A stretch of DNA of 64,000 nt from Sceloporus undulatus (GCF_019175285.1 NC_056527.1:115314235-115378234); one strand, 5' to 3'; shown: positions 1 to 14,600, numbered from the stretch's first letter. The notes: a model not told the origin generated them from the sequence alone. A program made the numbers and translations.

Positions 1-119
1 TGTCCCGGTCTTTATGTATTTGACCAAAATATGTGATTTTTTGGGGGATGTTATTCAGTCTCTATAAAAAGGAAAAGCTATTTAAGTCTTACATAGGGGA
101 CATCTCATAAGTGGGGAAG

Positions 120-200
120 CCTAGTGTGGTGTTGTTGTCTGAGTTTGGACTACAGTTCCAGCAACCAGGGTTTGAATACTTGCTCAGCCATGGAAACCCA
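120..200 (+). mobile_element. tRNA-derived SINE fragment
   Basis: A tRNA-like head with a degraded B-box (caaccagggtttgaatact) followed by cagccatggaaaccca matches the heads of the better preserved copies at 9391 and 33650. It is cut off where the foldback element at 205 begins. Confidence 0.6.
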
Positions 201-204
201 CTGA

Positions 205-406
205 GGCTGATCCACACTGCAGAAATAATTCAGATTGACACCACTTTAACTGCCATGGTTCCATGCTATGGAATCCTGGAAATTGTAGTTTGTTGTGGCA
301 CAAAAGCTCTCTGACAGAGAAGGCTAAAGGTTATACAAAACTACAAATCCTCAGAACCCCATAGCATTCAGTTAAAATAGTATCAAACTGCATTATTTCT
401 GCAGTC
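205..406. repeat. foldback (near-palindromic) element, copy 1
   Basis: About 200 bp in which the left arm (ccacactgcagaaataattc...caccactttaactgcc) is complementary to the right arm (gttaaaatagtatcaaactgc...tttctgcagt). The centre carries the ggaatcctgg...ttgtagttt motif shared by all copies. Probably a non-autonomous DNA transposon; the family name is not known to me. Confidence 0.75.
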
Positions 407-513
407 ACACTCTCTCTGCCTGAGAAGAAGGCCAATGCAACCCCCTTCTGAACAATTCTTGTCAAGAAACTTTGTGATAGAGTCACCATACATTTGAAAA
501 GACTTGAAAATAT

Positions 514-514
<1 letters not shown>

Positions 515-550
<36 letters not shown>
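515..550. repeat. (CAA)n microsatellite
   Basis: Twelve perfect CAA units. Confidence 0.95.
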
Positions 551-983
551 CGTATAAGTGAAAGCAAGCAGTCTGGAAAGGAACAAGATTTCCAGCCCTC
601 AAATTAGGGACACCCTTTACCATAAGGGAACCCTGACAACTCCATATTTGGGGGTGGGGGGTAAAATAGTAGAAATGTAAAATTCAAAGGGAGCCCACAG
701 GTCATCTAGTTCAGCCCCCGACCTACTGAGAAAAGTACAGGTAAGCATACCTTTAAAAGCTTCCAGTGAAGGAGAGGCCACTAGCATGTGCCCCCTTGCA
801 TGTTTGCTTTAGATTGTCTCCTCCTGAGATGCAGAGATGCTTTATAATGTGCCATCTAGATTGATAATTTCATCTGGCATTGTTATTTTTGATGCCTGTG
901 AGTGATTATAAATATCACTCCACCTTATTCTTATTCTTTCTTTATGTTCTTCCACCCCCCTCACCCTCATTTTGGTGGCAGCC

Positions 984-1166
984 ATGGAGGAGATGGAGCG
1001 GCAGTTCACTACTCTGCGGGATGAACTGGTGGCTGCTTTGATCAAGAGTCCTGCGGAGCAGAATCCAGAGTCTGTACAACGCTTGGTGGAGGTGGCATTA
1101 CCCCCTGCCCAAAAGTACCGGGAAATAGATGCCAAGGGAATTATACAAGCTAATACCCAGGAGCAG
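984..1166 (+). CDS. RNF31: RNF31 coding exon 1
   Basis: Start codon in gccATGG context; residues 1-61, the N-terminal helices before the PUB core. Donor CAG/gtaaga. The ATG lies two bases after a good acceptor AG, so the cap site is elsewhere. Confidence 0.93.
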
Positions 1167-4100
1167 GTAAGAGGACATTCTGGAAACCAGGCGGGAGGGT
1201 AAGTTTTGAGACTAGGAGACACTTTGGAAGCAGTGGAAGCAAGAGTAGTGGGGTGATTTCCCTACTTTCTGGAACTGTTTTGGGACTTGAAACAGCTGCC
1301 TAATGGGCAGGAGCTTCACCTGTACAATGTCTGCCTAGACATCAGCTGCTACCCAGGAAGGGAGCATGTAACCATTGGTGAGGCAGGGAAGGTAGCAGAG
1401 CTATAGATGTAAGGATCAAGGTATAACGGATAAGCAAGTGTTAAGAAATGTTGGCATGTGGATATGGTGAGCTTGGCTGCATCTACACTGCAGAATTAAT
1501 ACCGTTTGACACCACTTTAACTGCTATGGCTCAAGGCTATTGAATTCTAGGATTTGTAGTTTTGTGAGCTATTTAACCTTCTTTGTCAGAGAGCTCCAGT
1601 GCCACAACAAAGTACAAATCCCAGGATTCCATAGCATGGAGTCATGACAGTTAAAAAAGGTGTCTAACTGTATTCATGCTGCAATTTGGCAGCAGCCCTC
1701 AACTGGTGGGATGGGATGAGGGTGGGTTACAATTGAGGTTACATTTATTGTAGGTAGTCACATAAAGGTATAACTGAGTTATGCAGAATGCTGAGTGAAC
1801 ATTTTTAAACACCCAAAAGCAAGGTCCTGGTCCTTAAGAACTCTGGTTGATAATATCTCTTCCTCATGAGGTTTCAGAAACCAGATATATTAAGTCTGAC
1901 AGGGTTGTAGAGTTCAGAGAGGATGTGCTGTTGATCTCCGTAAAGTTTGTGTATGTATGCAATGTCTGATAAGACATTAAGTCCAGTTTTCCAACTTCTT
2001 GCCAGACTGAGAAGGATCTTCACAAAATCTCCACTGCCTTGAACATCTTGGAGAAATACGGGCGCAACCTCTTGAACCCCCACAAGCCCAAGTTCTGGCG
2101 GACCGTTAAGTTCAACAATCCCGTCTTCCGTGACACAGTGGACACCATCCAGGTGAGAAAGATGCTCCGTTGAGAACACCAGCAAAGTACTAGTAGGAAG
2201 CATGTTCTTAGAAACAGGACATAGACCTGTCTAACTTTATCTACTTGAAAAATTTCTTAATGACTGTTAAACCTCCCATTAAAAACACATGCCAGGAACT
2301 AAAGAAGCAGGAACTGCTGTGTTAATGTCATTATTGATTTATGGCATTATATTTTTGTTTTCATGTTTCCAATTGGTTTTGAAAACCAGATTATTTTGTT
2401 TATTTTCTCAAGTCTGCACCCTTGGGGTCTCAAAATAAAACAAAATATAAAAAAGGGAAGGATACACGCATCTCACTGACTCCATTCCCAAATCACATTC
2501 TTGTCTTTCCGTCCATAGTTTCTGTGCAATTTTGGTCCCCCCCCCCCCCCCCGGCCCATCGTGTAACCACAAAACTCTGTCTCCAACAGATTGTTGGTAG
2601 ACCATTGCCTGGCTGTAACACATTAGTGCTTCAGAGTCCATCTTTCACTCCATGTTCTTCAACATCTCCTTTTCTTTATAAACTGTCCAAGGGTTTGGAG
2701 TGAGGTGGCATCAACTTTCTCAAGTCACCCACTTATTTTACATCTGGCAGTGGAAGCTTGATCTTAGATTAGATGAGGAAGCTAATTTTTGTCCCATGTG
2801 GTAGTATTCAGTTGGCTGGAAATGTAGGTGTGTTCCACTTGAAGGTTCAGGATTGTAGATGCTGTTGGAACCGACCACTTCATAGCAAGGATATGTTGAA
2901 GGACCATCTGCCTCCACATCATGTTGCCTGAATAATATTTATTTATTTATTTATTTATTTATTTCCCGCCTCTCCCTGCAGATCGAGGCGGGTTACAAAA
3001 CATAATCCAATAACATACATAGCAAACTTACATAATAAAACATAGTCTACATAACATATACAAACATGATCCCTATCCCCATACCAAAACAAAGTGTATA
3101 ACAATAAAATCTAAATTAAAATAGATTAAAAAGTGGGTTTGGAGAGAGACTATTTGTGGGAAGGAGGAACAGTTTGTGTTAGGTAACAAGTGGCGGTAGC
3201 TGGGGTCAGTCTGGGAAGGCCTGCCGGAAGAGATCCGTCTTGACAGCTGTCTTAAAGGTATACTGAAGTAATTGTCAAAGGGTCTTCCCTCCATGTCTCT
3301 TCCAGTAGAAGCACAGTGTCTAGATACTTGGAACAGGGTCTCCTCAGTGGTGGTTCTCTCAGTCTAAGGATTCCCCACCCCCAAAGGAAGTTAACCTGGC
3401 TTGATCTTAGTGGTTTTGGTGCCAAGCTATAACAAGAAATTCCCAGTTACTTGCATGCTGTAACAGCTCTCCTCTATTGCCTTTCTGAAAAACTCCAGTA
3501 AAAAGAGCTTGGCCAGCCTACCTTGGCAGGGTGTTCAGTGGGGAGGGGACCACAACAGATAAGATTCTGTTTCATGTCAATGCCACCTTGGCTTCAAATA
3601 ATGAAGGACTTTCCTTGCAGACTCCGACCCTTGATAAAGATCTGTCTGATGAAGAGGCAGAGGCAACCTGTATTGCTTTTGCTTGTCACCTTTCAATATC
3701 TTCTAAGTCTGTTGATTATTTTTTGTGTCTTTCTTTCAGGGCGGACGAGATGTTCTTCGTCTCTATGGCTATTCCAAAGAACAGACAGATGGCCTGTGCT
3801 TCCCTGAACATCTGCAGGAACCAGACACCCTCCGAGTGGCCTCCATCACAGCCGATGTCATGATGTTACGGGCTGAGCTGAATCTCCTCCTTTCGGTATG
3901 GCAAGTCTGTGATGCCAAGGAGCCTTGGCTCAAGGGGGGAGTAAGGATGGGGAGATGAGGGCAAGTACTGAGGGCCCAGATGTGAGCTGGAAAATATTAA
4001 TGGTTCATTTCCCTTTTCAGGACAACCATCCCAATCCTCTGGTGTTACAAGAGTTAATGCAGGGAGGTGACAATTTAAGGGTGAGTCTGCTGTCAGTGAT

Positions 4101-5578
4101 ATCAGGACTGCAAAGCAGAGCTTAACTGCATACAGTACTTTCTCAGGTTGGAAAGGAATGCAACAGCTTCCTAGGCTACAAAGTAGAACTCAGTTCTATG
4201 TAGTACTTTGCCAGATGAAAAACCAGAGCTCAGTTGAAAGCAGTGCATTCTTAGGCAACAAAGCAGAGCTTACTTGGATCTGCAGAATTCCAAGTAGGAT
4301 TACAAAGCCCAGTTAGACACATGTAGCACCTACTCAGGCTGTAAACCGAACTTCAGTTGCATGCACTAGTTTCCCAGGCTGTAACCAGAGCTCAGTTTAA
4401 AACAGCACCTTTTGGAGCTGCAATGCATAGCTCAACTCCTTGTGGCACCTGTCTGCTTTGCACAGCATAGCTCAGTTCCACACAGCACCTTTCCAGGCTG
4501 CAAAGCAGAGCTTCATTCATACAATTATTTTCTAGACTGCCAGCTCTATGCTATAGCTTTGCTTCAAAGCAAAATTCTGTTCTGTGCATTAACTTTCTGG
4601 GCTGCAAATCAGAATCCTGTTCTATGCAACCCGTTTCTAGCTTGCAATGCATAGCTCATATCAATGCAACACTTTCCTTGGATCAGGTTTTTCCTAGGTT
4701 TTGTATCTATGGTCCCTTCAAAATACCTGAAGGGCAGCCATAGGTAAGGCATGATATATACTGTATATATATAAAATATTGTACTTTTAAATTGCCTACT
4801 GGACAACATTCTCTGGGTAGTGAACAGTCTGTTAAAAATAAAAATCCTGACCATGATAAATATGACCATAGTTAAAAAAAAGAAGAAGTAGAATGTTAAA
4901 TCACAAATTAAACTCAGCAGTAGAGGATAAAACATTCCATCATATAAAAACAACTTAAAAACAGAAGGATAAAGGTTCATAGGTATAGTAGCACTAAACA
5001 TGTTTAATGTGGCCTTCTCAAAGGTGTGAAGGTGTGAATAAAACCGTTCAGATTCAAGTGTGTTTACTTGAGCCTTCTCCTTCTCTCTTTTTCAGGAAAG
5101 CCTGGTTACAGATGTCTTTCCCCTGCAAGAACATATGCCCCAGCATCTAGCTGCAACATTACCACACACAGGTAATGTGGGCTCTAGAGGATGGTTGCGG
5201 CAAAGGCCTGCAGTTTTTTCTACTCACAGAAATGTTGATTGTTCCACTTAGTGGAATTTGTTGTCTGATACATAATGTAGGTTGCTGTGAATTTCAGCTT
5301 TCAAATTTGATCTCTAACAACAAAACTGGGTGAGCAAGTTTTTAGTCCTCATGGGTAGAGAGAAAAGTGTGTGTGGCATATTTTTGGCAGAGCCCACTGC
5401 CTTCTCTATGTTGTAACCACCTGGGTCCCTAACATCAACTGGCAGCTTCCTTGCTTGACAGGGCTTCTTTGGCAGGGGAGCCCAGACACTGTCATGACCT
5501 AGCAGCTGAGTCTTCACTCCATTCTCAGTCTAAGATTGCTACCTTTTCAGAGTTTGGAAATTGCCCTTTTTCTTTTCT

Positions 5579-5609
<31 letters not shown>

Positions 5610-8600
5610 GGGAAACGGGACTTCAGCTCTCAGAATCCCCAGGTTTTGCCACCAGGCTTGAACCCATTTCCTAAATCTTCTCTCTGCAGTCATATGGTTT
5701 ACTCTCATGCTTGTTTTCTTATACAGTGGACCCTTGGCAACCACTGGGATTTGGTTCTAGGACCCCCCCCCCCCTCTTGGATGCCAAAATCCATGGATGC
5801 TTATTATATGCAGTAGGATAGGAAAATCTTACATAAAACCTTACATAAAATGGCAAAAATCACACTTTGCTTTTTGGATGTGTGTATGTGTGTGTGTGTG
5901 TGTGGCTATTTTCAAGCCATGGATGGTAGAATCCACGGCTTCAGAAGGCTAATTATATCAACTATATATTTTGCAAGCACTCAGGACCAGCTTCTGATTC
6001 TGAGCACCTTTGGAAGGGTCGAGGTTTTGCTCTGAAATTTAAAAATTGAGTTGCTCAGTCTAGTAAGGAACCCTTTCCCTTAGACAGATTCATCACCTTG
6101 GAGGTCTCATCCAAATTTCATACTAAAACCAAGTCTCGCCTGACATGGAAGCCAGCGCCTGCCACTGATGGTCACATGAGCCAGAGAGCAGTGTTGGGAA
6201 AAGACCAAAGTCTTTAATAAAAGTATAAGTATGTTATGTAAAAAGTGATTAAGCGATTTATAAAGTTAAAACATTAAACGTTAAAAACATAAAAAATCAT
6301 TAAAGGACTATAAATACAAACCTTAAAAACAGCACAGCTCCATCCCAGCCTAGCAGCTTTCAGATATTTAAGAAATTTCCCAGTTTCTCTTTCCTTCTTC
6401 CATCTTTTTCCTCTGTTGCTGCACATGATTTCAAAGTTCAAAAGTAGTTCACACTCAGTAAACCCATCAGGAGGAGAGAAGAGAAGGGGTGGAATCTTGT
6501 CCTTTCCAGTAGGTTCAAGCAAAAGCAAACAGCTGCAGCCTCTTAACTTGTGTCATTTTCCTCATTAATAACTTTTGTCATTTTGACCACACTCTGATGT
6601 TGCTCTGGTTTTCTTTTGTGAAATGTTGGAGGGTAAGTTAGCCCTTAACTAGTTTTTTTGTCTTCTCCACAGGGTACCTGCCCCCCGATGCCTGCCTGCT
6701 TTGTGGGTTGGAGCCCCCATCTCTGCATTGCCCAGACTGTGCCCAGTCTCTGTGCCCGGACTGTGACCGCCTCTTCCACAAACATCCTTCACGGACACAT
6801 CACCACCGGACGCCTTTGAATGACCAAGCATGGCGTAGTCCTCCTCCTCCACCTCCACCCAGGTATCCCAGAAACCTCTCTGCTTGCAGGCTGCTTTCAT
6901 CTCTATTGCTTATGAACAGTTGGGTTTTTCAGTCTTTCAGTGTACTAGATTCTTTTTCTTTAATAACATTTTATTCATGTTTGGCTACTTTATGTAATGC
7001 AGATTTAAAGAAAGAGAAAGTAATAATCAGTACAATATAGCCTGTGCAGAGATTTAGAATTAAATGAGCAACCAAGGAATAAGTTCAGAAAACATCCATC
7101 CAAAAGACTGTGTGTGTGTGTTTTATGTTAATACATCCTTCCACAGATCTAAAAGATTATAAGAGTGAGTATGTCTGTCTGTTGATGTTTACAAATGAAA
7201 GTGTATTGGATTTTGAAATATGCAGTCAAATCTCAACTTGTGCGAGTTTAACTTTTGCGTATTTGATTATTCGTGAGAGAGATTCTAAGAGTTGTAGTCC
7301 AGAGATTAAATATTTTAGCACAGAATGTAGAATTAAGATATGATATTAATGGTTGACTCAGTCTTAACCGCTACCATTTACTAAGTGTGTGATTCCGGTC
7401 TCGTTTCAGTGTGTGTGGCGTGACGTCCGATGCTGCTTCCTTGCGACCTGCAACAGACTCCCTAATAGCATCCTGGCTCAGTGTCCCCACCCATCGGCCT
7501 CCATGGTGCTGTGCAGCCTGCCACATGAACAACGATGGCCGCGCCGTCCTGTGTGTGGCTTGTGACCGTCCACGTGGCTGCAAGATGCCCCAGAGCTTCA
7601 GTGCTGAGGAAGAGCCCAAGAGCTTGGGACAGCTGGCCCGGGGACGATGGGCATGTCAGTCTTGCACCTTCGAGAATGAGGTAGCCACGGTCCTGTGTGC
7701 TGTGTGTGAGAGGCCTCGCCTGGCCGGGAAGCCTGGCACTGGGGATGCCAAGCCCCTAATAGCTTGGGGAGAGGAGACTGTGCAGCAGTCGAAACAGGTA
7801 AATACATCAGCTGGATAGGCCATGGATGGGCCACAATTCAGTCCAAGCAAATCTGTGGAAGTTTTTATGCTTTGAGGCTGCTGAGATATATTCCTTTTCC
7901 CAAAGTTATTTGCAAAATGGATTAAATCAAAGCAGCAGTAAGAATTGTGTGGTCCATGTTTTTCTTGCAATCCAAATGAGGAAGGCCAACAAAGTAGGGG
8001 AAGCCAGTACAAATTACTGCCACTTGATGGTTTGGAAGGGGCTCGGGGCCTGATCATGTTTGATATACAGGTGGACTCTCCCTTATCCAAAATGCTTGGT
8101 GCCAGAAGTGTTTTGGATTTTGGAATATTTGCATGTTCATAATGAGATATATTGGAGATGGGGCACATGTGTATACTGAATCAGCAGAAGGCAGACGTCA
8201 CTATTTCCGCCACTCATGTAGATGATTTTGGAATATCTTGGATTTTGAAGTGCTAGATAAAGGATACTCAATCTGTATTTTTGTCTTTTGCGGTACAATT
8301 GGCCCTTCTCTTATGCAGGGGATTCGTTCCAGACCCTGCTGCATAAGGGAAATTCCGCTTAAAGTCAAGCCCCATTAGAAACAACGAGGCTTGTTCCTGC
8401 AGCGCGCACATTGTGGGAGCACACCCCATTGTTTCTTCTGGGGTGCGAGAGAAGCCTTTCCGGTGCTTCCTCTGGTATACTGGAAGCAGCATATAGCGCA
8501 CCCACGTATGACGTGGGCGCACTGTAGTATCATTATTTGTTTATTTATTTATTTATTGCATCCTTTGTAAAATCAGTGAATTTCAAAGAAAATAATAGTG

Positions 8601-11600
8601 ATAAACCAAATACCATGTCTCACAGTCAGGCCACTTCACTTGGCAACTCATGGGGAGTCCAACTTCCTTATGTGGCCCACCTGGCAGCAGATTTGGCACC
8701 AACCCAGGCCTTAGCTTCTGAAATCGCATGGTCAAGTACCTTCAGGAAAACATGAAAAACACATAACATCATTTAAAACACATGATGTCTCTGTGGTTAG
8801 CTTTCTCCAACCTAATTTTCACTTCTGCCTAGTGCTCTGTCCCTCCCTGTTCTACGTTCATGAAATTTCCCCTTTTCTTCCTTCTCCATAGCTCCCTGGC
8901 TGGCAGTGTGAGCATTGCACTTTCTGGAACAAGGTCCCTGGCCGGGTGTGCGATATGTGCAACCGCACCAGCCAGCGAGGGGGGCCTGAGCCCTTGATGC
9001 CACACCCTAAGCTGGAGAAAGATGAGGAAGACAAGCGGAAGAGAGGACCACCAGTGGAAACCAAGAGTCCACGGAAGGCCCCACCCATCTCTTTAGAAGA
9101 GGCAGAGCATCGGAGGCAGGAAAAGCTCCGCGAGGATGGACAGAAGATGGTTGCCATGATCAGGGTGAGTTGGTCTTTATACATTTTGGGGAAGTAGACA
9201 CACTCTCTCTCCTTTCCTCTTTTCTTCTCTCTCTTAAAATGACTGACAAACAGAACTTTATAAATGAAGTCACACAAAGTTTTGGCTTCTGCCTTCTTCA
9301 GTTGGTCAAAATAAAAATGAGCCATGTCCAAGCTGTTTCTTGAGAAACATACCTTGGGTGTCTGTTGAACATGAAGATATATTTGGAAGGAGAGCCAGTG
9401 CGGTGTAGTGGTTTGAGCATTGGAGATTGGGGTTCGAGTCCCTGCTCAGCTGTGAAAACCCACTGGGCGACCTTGGGCAAGTCACACACTCTCAGCCCCA
9501 TGATAATTTCACCTTAGGGTCACCATAAGTTGGAAACGACTTGAAGGCTATAACAACAAAAATATTTGGAAGACGTTGTCTGGCTTGAATAGAATGTGAG
9601 TCATTTTAGTATATAAAAACAAACAGCTCTTCTGACAAGTTTGTTCCGGATCCCTGGTTAAAATCTGCATATCAGAGGGATTAAAAAACATAACATTATA
9701 AATAAAGGTTCAAAAATGGCTGAGATTCTGCCTTTTTCAGTTGCTCAGGATAAGAAAGAGCTACATCTAAGGTGGTAATCAAAAACACTGTTGGGTTGCT
9801 GTTAAACGTGATGGTATAGATATATCTAGTGACCGCTGCCAGAATATCCCAGCCAGCGTTCCTTTCCAGTCCTGGAAAAGGGTTCTTTGAACAGGTAACT
9901 GACTCCAAATATGCAAGTGTTGGGCCTTATCAGAAGAGCTATGTTGGATCAGAGCAAAGGCCTATTCAGTCCCTCATTCTGTTTCCTCAAAAACCAACCT
10001 TATGCTCTGATGAAACTACAAGCAGGAAGTATGGGTAGGTGTACCTTTCCACTTGTCTTTCCAGCAGCTTGTACAATAGAGGCATGTTTCCTCTGGTACT
10101 GGAGAAAGTGTGTGTGAGAGAGAGAGATTACTAGTAGTAACTGATAGCCCATCTTCCATGGATTTGTCTAGTTCCTCTTTAAAAGTATCTGGTTTGTTGG
10201 TAGACCAGGACACCTTTCACACTACAGAATTGTAGCACTGTGATTCCAATTTAAACACATCCTCTGGAACCTTGGATTTGTAGTTTGGTGAAACATTAGA
10301 ATCCTCTGCTAAAGAATTCTAAATACCTCTCAAAATTACAGATCGCACGAGATCCTCTTTCCGTAGGGCATCTAGCAGCCTTACTTGTCCCTGCCTGTTA
10401 ACCACAGCTACCCTCCCCAGAACCTGCTAGTTGCCACCCTCTCTCCAAGTCCCTTGCTATTTATTATCATTCATTATTTTATTTTTATTTATTTCATTTT
10501 TATGCTGCCTTTCTCCCAAAATGGAACTCAAGGAGCTCACAAGATGAAAACACTTTAAAAAGAAATTTAAAAAACACATTAAAACAACCTAGCTAAAGCA
10601 GCATAAAATTACCGTATATACTTGCCTGTAAATCGACCTCATGTATAAGTTGAGGGCAGGTTTTGGGGGCAGAATTTTGGATTTTGATATGACCCATGTA
10701 TAAGTTGAGGTTAAAACTTAGAGGCATGTAACAAAGGATCTAAAGGATAAAACAATGAAAAACAATGCCAAATGATTCCATGATTCTATGAAAATTACAA
10801 AATTCCAGCAGGCGTAACTGTTTGCGCTCACATGAAAGGCTGGCTGGATGATAGAGCAGACGGGAGTCAGTGGTTTCATGACAGATTACACTCCTGCCTT
10901 TCAACAGGTTATGGTTACTTTTTTTTATGAGAGTCAAAGAATAGTACTTACATTGACCCATGGATAAATCGAATTAGGTTTTTTGGATTAATTTTTTGAC
11001 TAAGATTTCTAGACTTATAGGTACAGTATACAGTAAGATTGAAAATGTACAAAAGTTTAAAACCATACTTGTTGTTTTGTGTACTTTCACTTGCTCTTCC
11101 TGACATAACCTGGGCTTCCACTGTTTCCTTTTCCCTCCCTTCCACAGGAAGCTGAAGCAGTAGGTGTGGCTCCTGAGATGGTGGCTGCCGCCTTGCGCTA
11201 CTCGGGGGCAGAGCTGCCCCTAGCGTGGCTGAATTCAGAGCTTCCCTGCGTCCTGGAAGGTATGGCTGAATTGGCCACCCAGCGAGGGGAGCAAGAGCCC
11301 GGAGGCGGTCTGGGTGCCCTGACCCGCCAGGAAGTCCAGACCGCATGGATAGAAAGCCAGGGGGATGTGGATGAAGCTGTCAGCCGGTGTCTTAGCGCAC
11401 GACGCAGCAAGGTAAGTTGAGGGAGGGTGAAAACTGTTGTACTCCTAAGAAAAATGTGAAGCCCCTGGGCATGTGCACAGTATCTTTTGAGGTCAAGCTC
11501 AGGGTTGTGGGCACTTAAGGTAGATCAAGAACCCATACTTCCTTTCTGAACAGATCCGGGAGCTGAAAGCACTGGGCTTTGAGGACCGTGGCCCTGTGTT

Positions 11601-14600
11601 GCAGGCCCTTTACCAGAACAATGGGGACTTGTGGCAGGCATTGGTGCAGCTGCAGCGCCAGCGGTTGGAACCTTTCCATCAGCGATTGTGGAACGATGAA
11701 GATCCCCCAATAGATTTTCACAACCCAGACCGACAGGTGAGAAAGTTCTGAAAGGAGGCTCCCTGAGCACCCCACCCCCCAGCACATTTATGTTAGTTTT
11801 ATGTCATGCTTTTGCTCCAGAGATTTCAAAATGTCCCTCCACATTTGCTTGGGTTAGGGGTGAAGGACCCCTGAGAATATGGGAAAACTGCAAATAAAAA
11901 AATACTATTCTGTTTACCTGCGAGAATACCTCTCTAAAAATCCTCAGGTCCTCCAGTGCAACTCTGTGATCAATATCTGCCAAAGGTTAATCATGGAATC
12001 ATGCTGCAAGACCAACAAATGCCTAGAGAAATGTTTTTTCTAGGAACATCTAGGTTCTCCACAACTCTGTGGTCAACTTCCAGCAGAATTGTGCTGGAGG
12101 ACTTAGAGATTCCTAGAGAGAACATTTATTGCAGCCTATAAAGACCAGGTTGACTGCAACTACCCAGAGGTACAGCTCCCAGATTATGGAATGGCCTGCC
12201 AGAAGGGATCCATCATATTACCAGCTTGGACAGCTTTTAAAAAGCTGTCAAGACAGATCTCTTTCAGCAGGCCTTTCCTGAATAGTAAACCCGGCCACCA
12301 TTTGAGTCCACCATCTTGAGTGTTCTGTAGCCCCATCGCACGTCTCTGATTATTTTAATGGATCATTTTATTGGTTACTGTGTTTAATTGATGTTTTAAG
12401 GGGAAGGAGGTAATAACTGGGATATTGTGGATTGTATGGACTTTTTAAACTGTAAGCTGCTTCAACTGTCATTTTGACAGAGGTGAGGTAAAAATAAAAC
12501 TTATTATTTATTTTATATTAATCAAAACCACAAATAATCAAATCCACAAAAGTTAAAGCCACAAATGTGGAGGGTCAACTGTATAGGATTCTCCTTCCCC
12601 TTTTCTCATCACAGCCACCCTGTGAGGTAGGCTGGATGGAAGGAGAAAGAGTGATTGACTGGCCCAGGGCCAGCCCCATGAGTTTCACAGCTCACTGGGG
12701 GACTAGAGCTTAGATTCCCTGAATCGCAGTCTATTACTCCAGCCACTGCACTTCTTTCAGGCACTTCTTCGACGCCTCCTGGCCTCCCTCTCTCTGCCCA
12801 GCTGGGGCCGAGCAGAACTGGTGGTTTCACTGATGCTTGAACAGCCGAGCGATGGGGGCTGGGAGCTGGCTGACATTGTCGAGGCGGTGAAGGCCTCCCC
12901 CAGTCGCGACTTCATCAAGCGCTTGCTGAACTGGGAGTGCGCAGTCTGTAGCCTAGCCCTTCCTCGCAACAAGGTAGGTACCGAATACCAGCCCTTGGCC
13001 CTGAGTGACATTTCAAAATACATTCTAATTAACCAGACAGCCCTAAAGTGCCTTGAAATGCTCCTCATAGGTCGTTTGTTCAAAGGCCAGTAGGTGGTGC
13101 TGTTCCTCTATTCCACTTTTTGACCCAAAAGCTCAGTTGTACTAGTTTTGGTTGAATTCTCTTGGTCCCATCACCATCACAGGCATGTTTGGTGAAGCCA
13201 TGGGAGACAGCCTTCTTGGTGGTTGTTCCCAGATTGTGGAATTCCCTCCTGCATGAAGTTGGGTTGCCACCTTCTCCTTTCCTTTCTCTGGTAGACAAAG
13301 ACCTTCTGCTGCCTCCTGCCTCTGTTCCAGGTTCTGTCTGGAGAGGTTACTCTTTTGGACAACTCCCAGAATCCTTAGACAGCTTAAAAAAATAAAATAA
13401 AAGAACTTTCCTATGCCTGGGGCTTCCTGGAGGCACACTACTGATATGTGGACATTGGAAGAGATCAGGAAATGTTGACGTAATTCAGCCAACTTCTTCT
13501 TCGTCTGCTTTCAGATGCAGTCTCTGACATCATGTGAATGTACCATTTGCCCAGAATGCTTTGCTCTCCACTTCACCATTGCTGTGAAAGAGAAGCACAT
13601 CACTGACCTGGTGTGCCCTGCTTGCTCTGAGCCAGAGATCAACGATGAGAAGGAACTTCTGAACTACTTCTCCACCCTTGACATCCAGGTGACTTCCTGC
13701 TTCCTCCTGCTGCTCTATTTTCTGACTGTGTGATACAAGGCCCCCCCAAACCCCTATTTTTTAAATTTTACCAACACTGTAGAATCATCACTGTTTTATC
13801 TGAAACTTCAGTCTGGAGGGGTTAAGGGCCACTAAAAGACCCTTGGAGGCCACATGTGAACTCAGGACACACTTTGCTCAGCCTTGCTTTAGTGGAATGA
13901 AGTTACTGCTTTCTTTTCTCTTCTTCTTTCTGACTTTCTTAAAAGACTTTGAAATGTTCCAACCTCTCCTCCCTTATTCTCTTTCCTTTAACTACCTCTC
14001 CTTCCTCCCCAATGTCACCTCTCAGTTGCGCAGTTGCCTGGACAGGGAGACCTATGAACTTTTCCACAAGAAGCTGACCGAACGCGTGCTCATGCGGGAT
14101 CCAAAGTTTCAGTGGTGCACACATGTGAGTAAGCAGATTTGTGGGATGTTGTTTTTGAAGAAAAGAGGAGCAGGCGAAAGAGGAGGTGTGAAGGAGATAG
14201 GAAAGCCCATAGGAAAGTTGCTGATATGTGCCTTCAAGTTGATTTTATGTTTTCTTGGCAAGACTTCTTCAGAGAAGATTTGTTGTTGCCTTCCTCTGAG
14301 GCTGAGAGAGTGTGACCTGCCCAAGGTCACCCAGGTGATTTACTGTGGCTCAGAGGTATTTGAACACTGGTCTCCCAGAGTCCTATCCCAATACTTGGAC
14401 CACTACACCATGTTCTCTTTTCTATAGAAAAGACATGCAGTGAATTGCATGAATATTAAAATGGGATAGCATGTTGTATGTAAAAAGTCAAGTTAAGATG
14501 ATGAAACTTAGGCGGATGCATAATGGGATTACGTGATTTATTGGAAAACACTGCATCAAGAAAAGCATGAAGTCACACTGCAGATGGATAGACTCAATCA

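Larger units (their letters stand above)
1..981. other. 5' flank of the RNF31 coding region, repeat-rich
   Basis: No gene was recognised here. The stretch holds a SINE fragment (about 120-200), a foldback element (205-406), a CAA microsatellite and a probable CR1-like scrap near 690-790. It ends in a pyrimidine-rich run (about 925-970) and an AG at 980-981, directly before CC-ATG. That looks like a splice acceptor, so RNF31 probably has an untranslated first exon left of the window. PSME2, the usual upstream neighbour in mammals, is not visible. Confidence 0.6.

Noticed and set aside
972-983. Upstream in-frame start for RNF31 before 984
   Set aside because: There is no ATG there, only TTG and GTG codons, and the stretch falls in the splice-acceptor region.
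1-983. PSME2 on the left edge
   Set aside because: Expected from mammalian synteny, but no proteasome-activator coding sequence is visible on either strand.
7656-8168. 170-codon open frame antisense to RNF31 exon 7
   Set aside because: Its first half mirrors the NZF exon and the rest runs through intron and a Tigger-like remnant.
13843-14427. 194-codon + strand open frame
   Set aside because: Contains RNF31 exon 13 but reads through intron on both sides; only 14026-14124 is coding.
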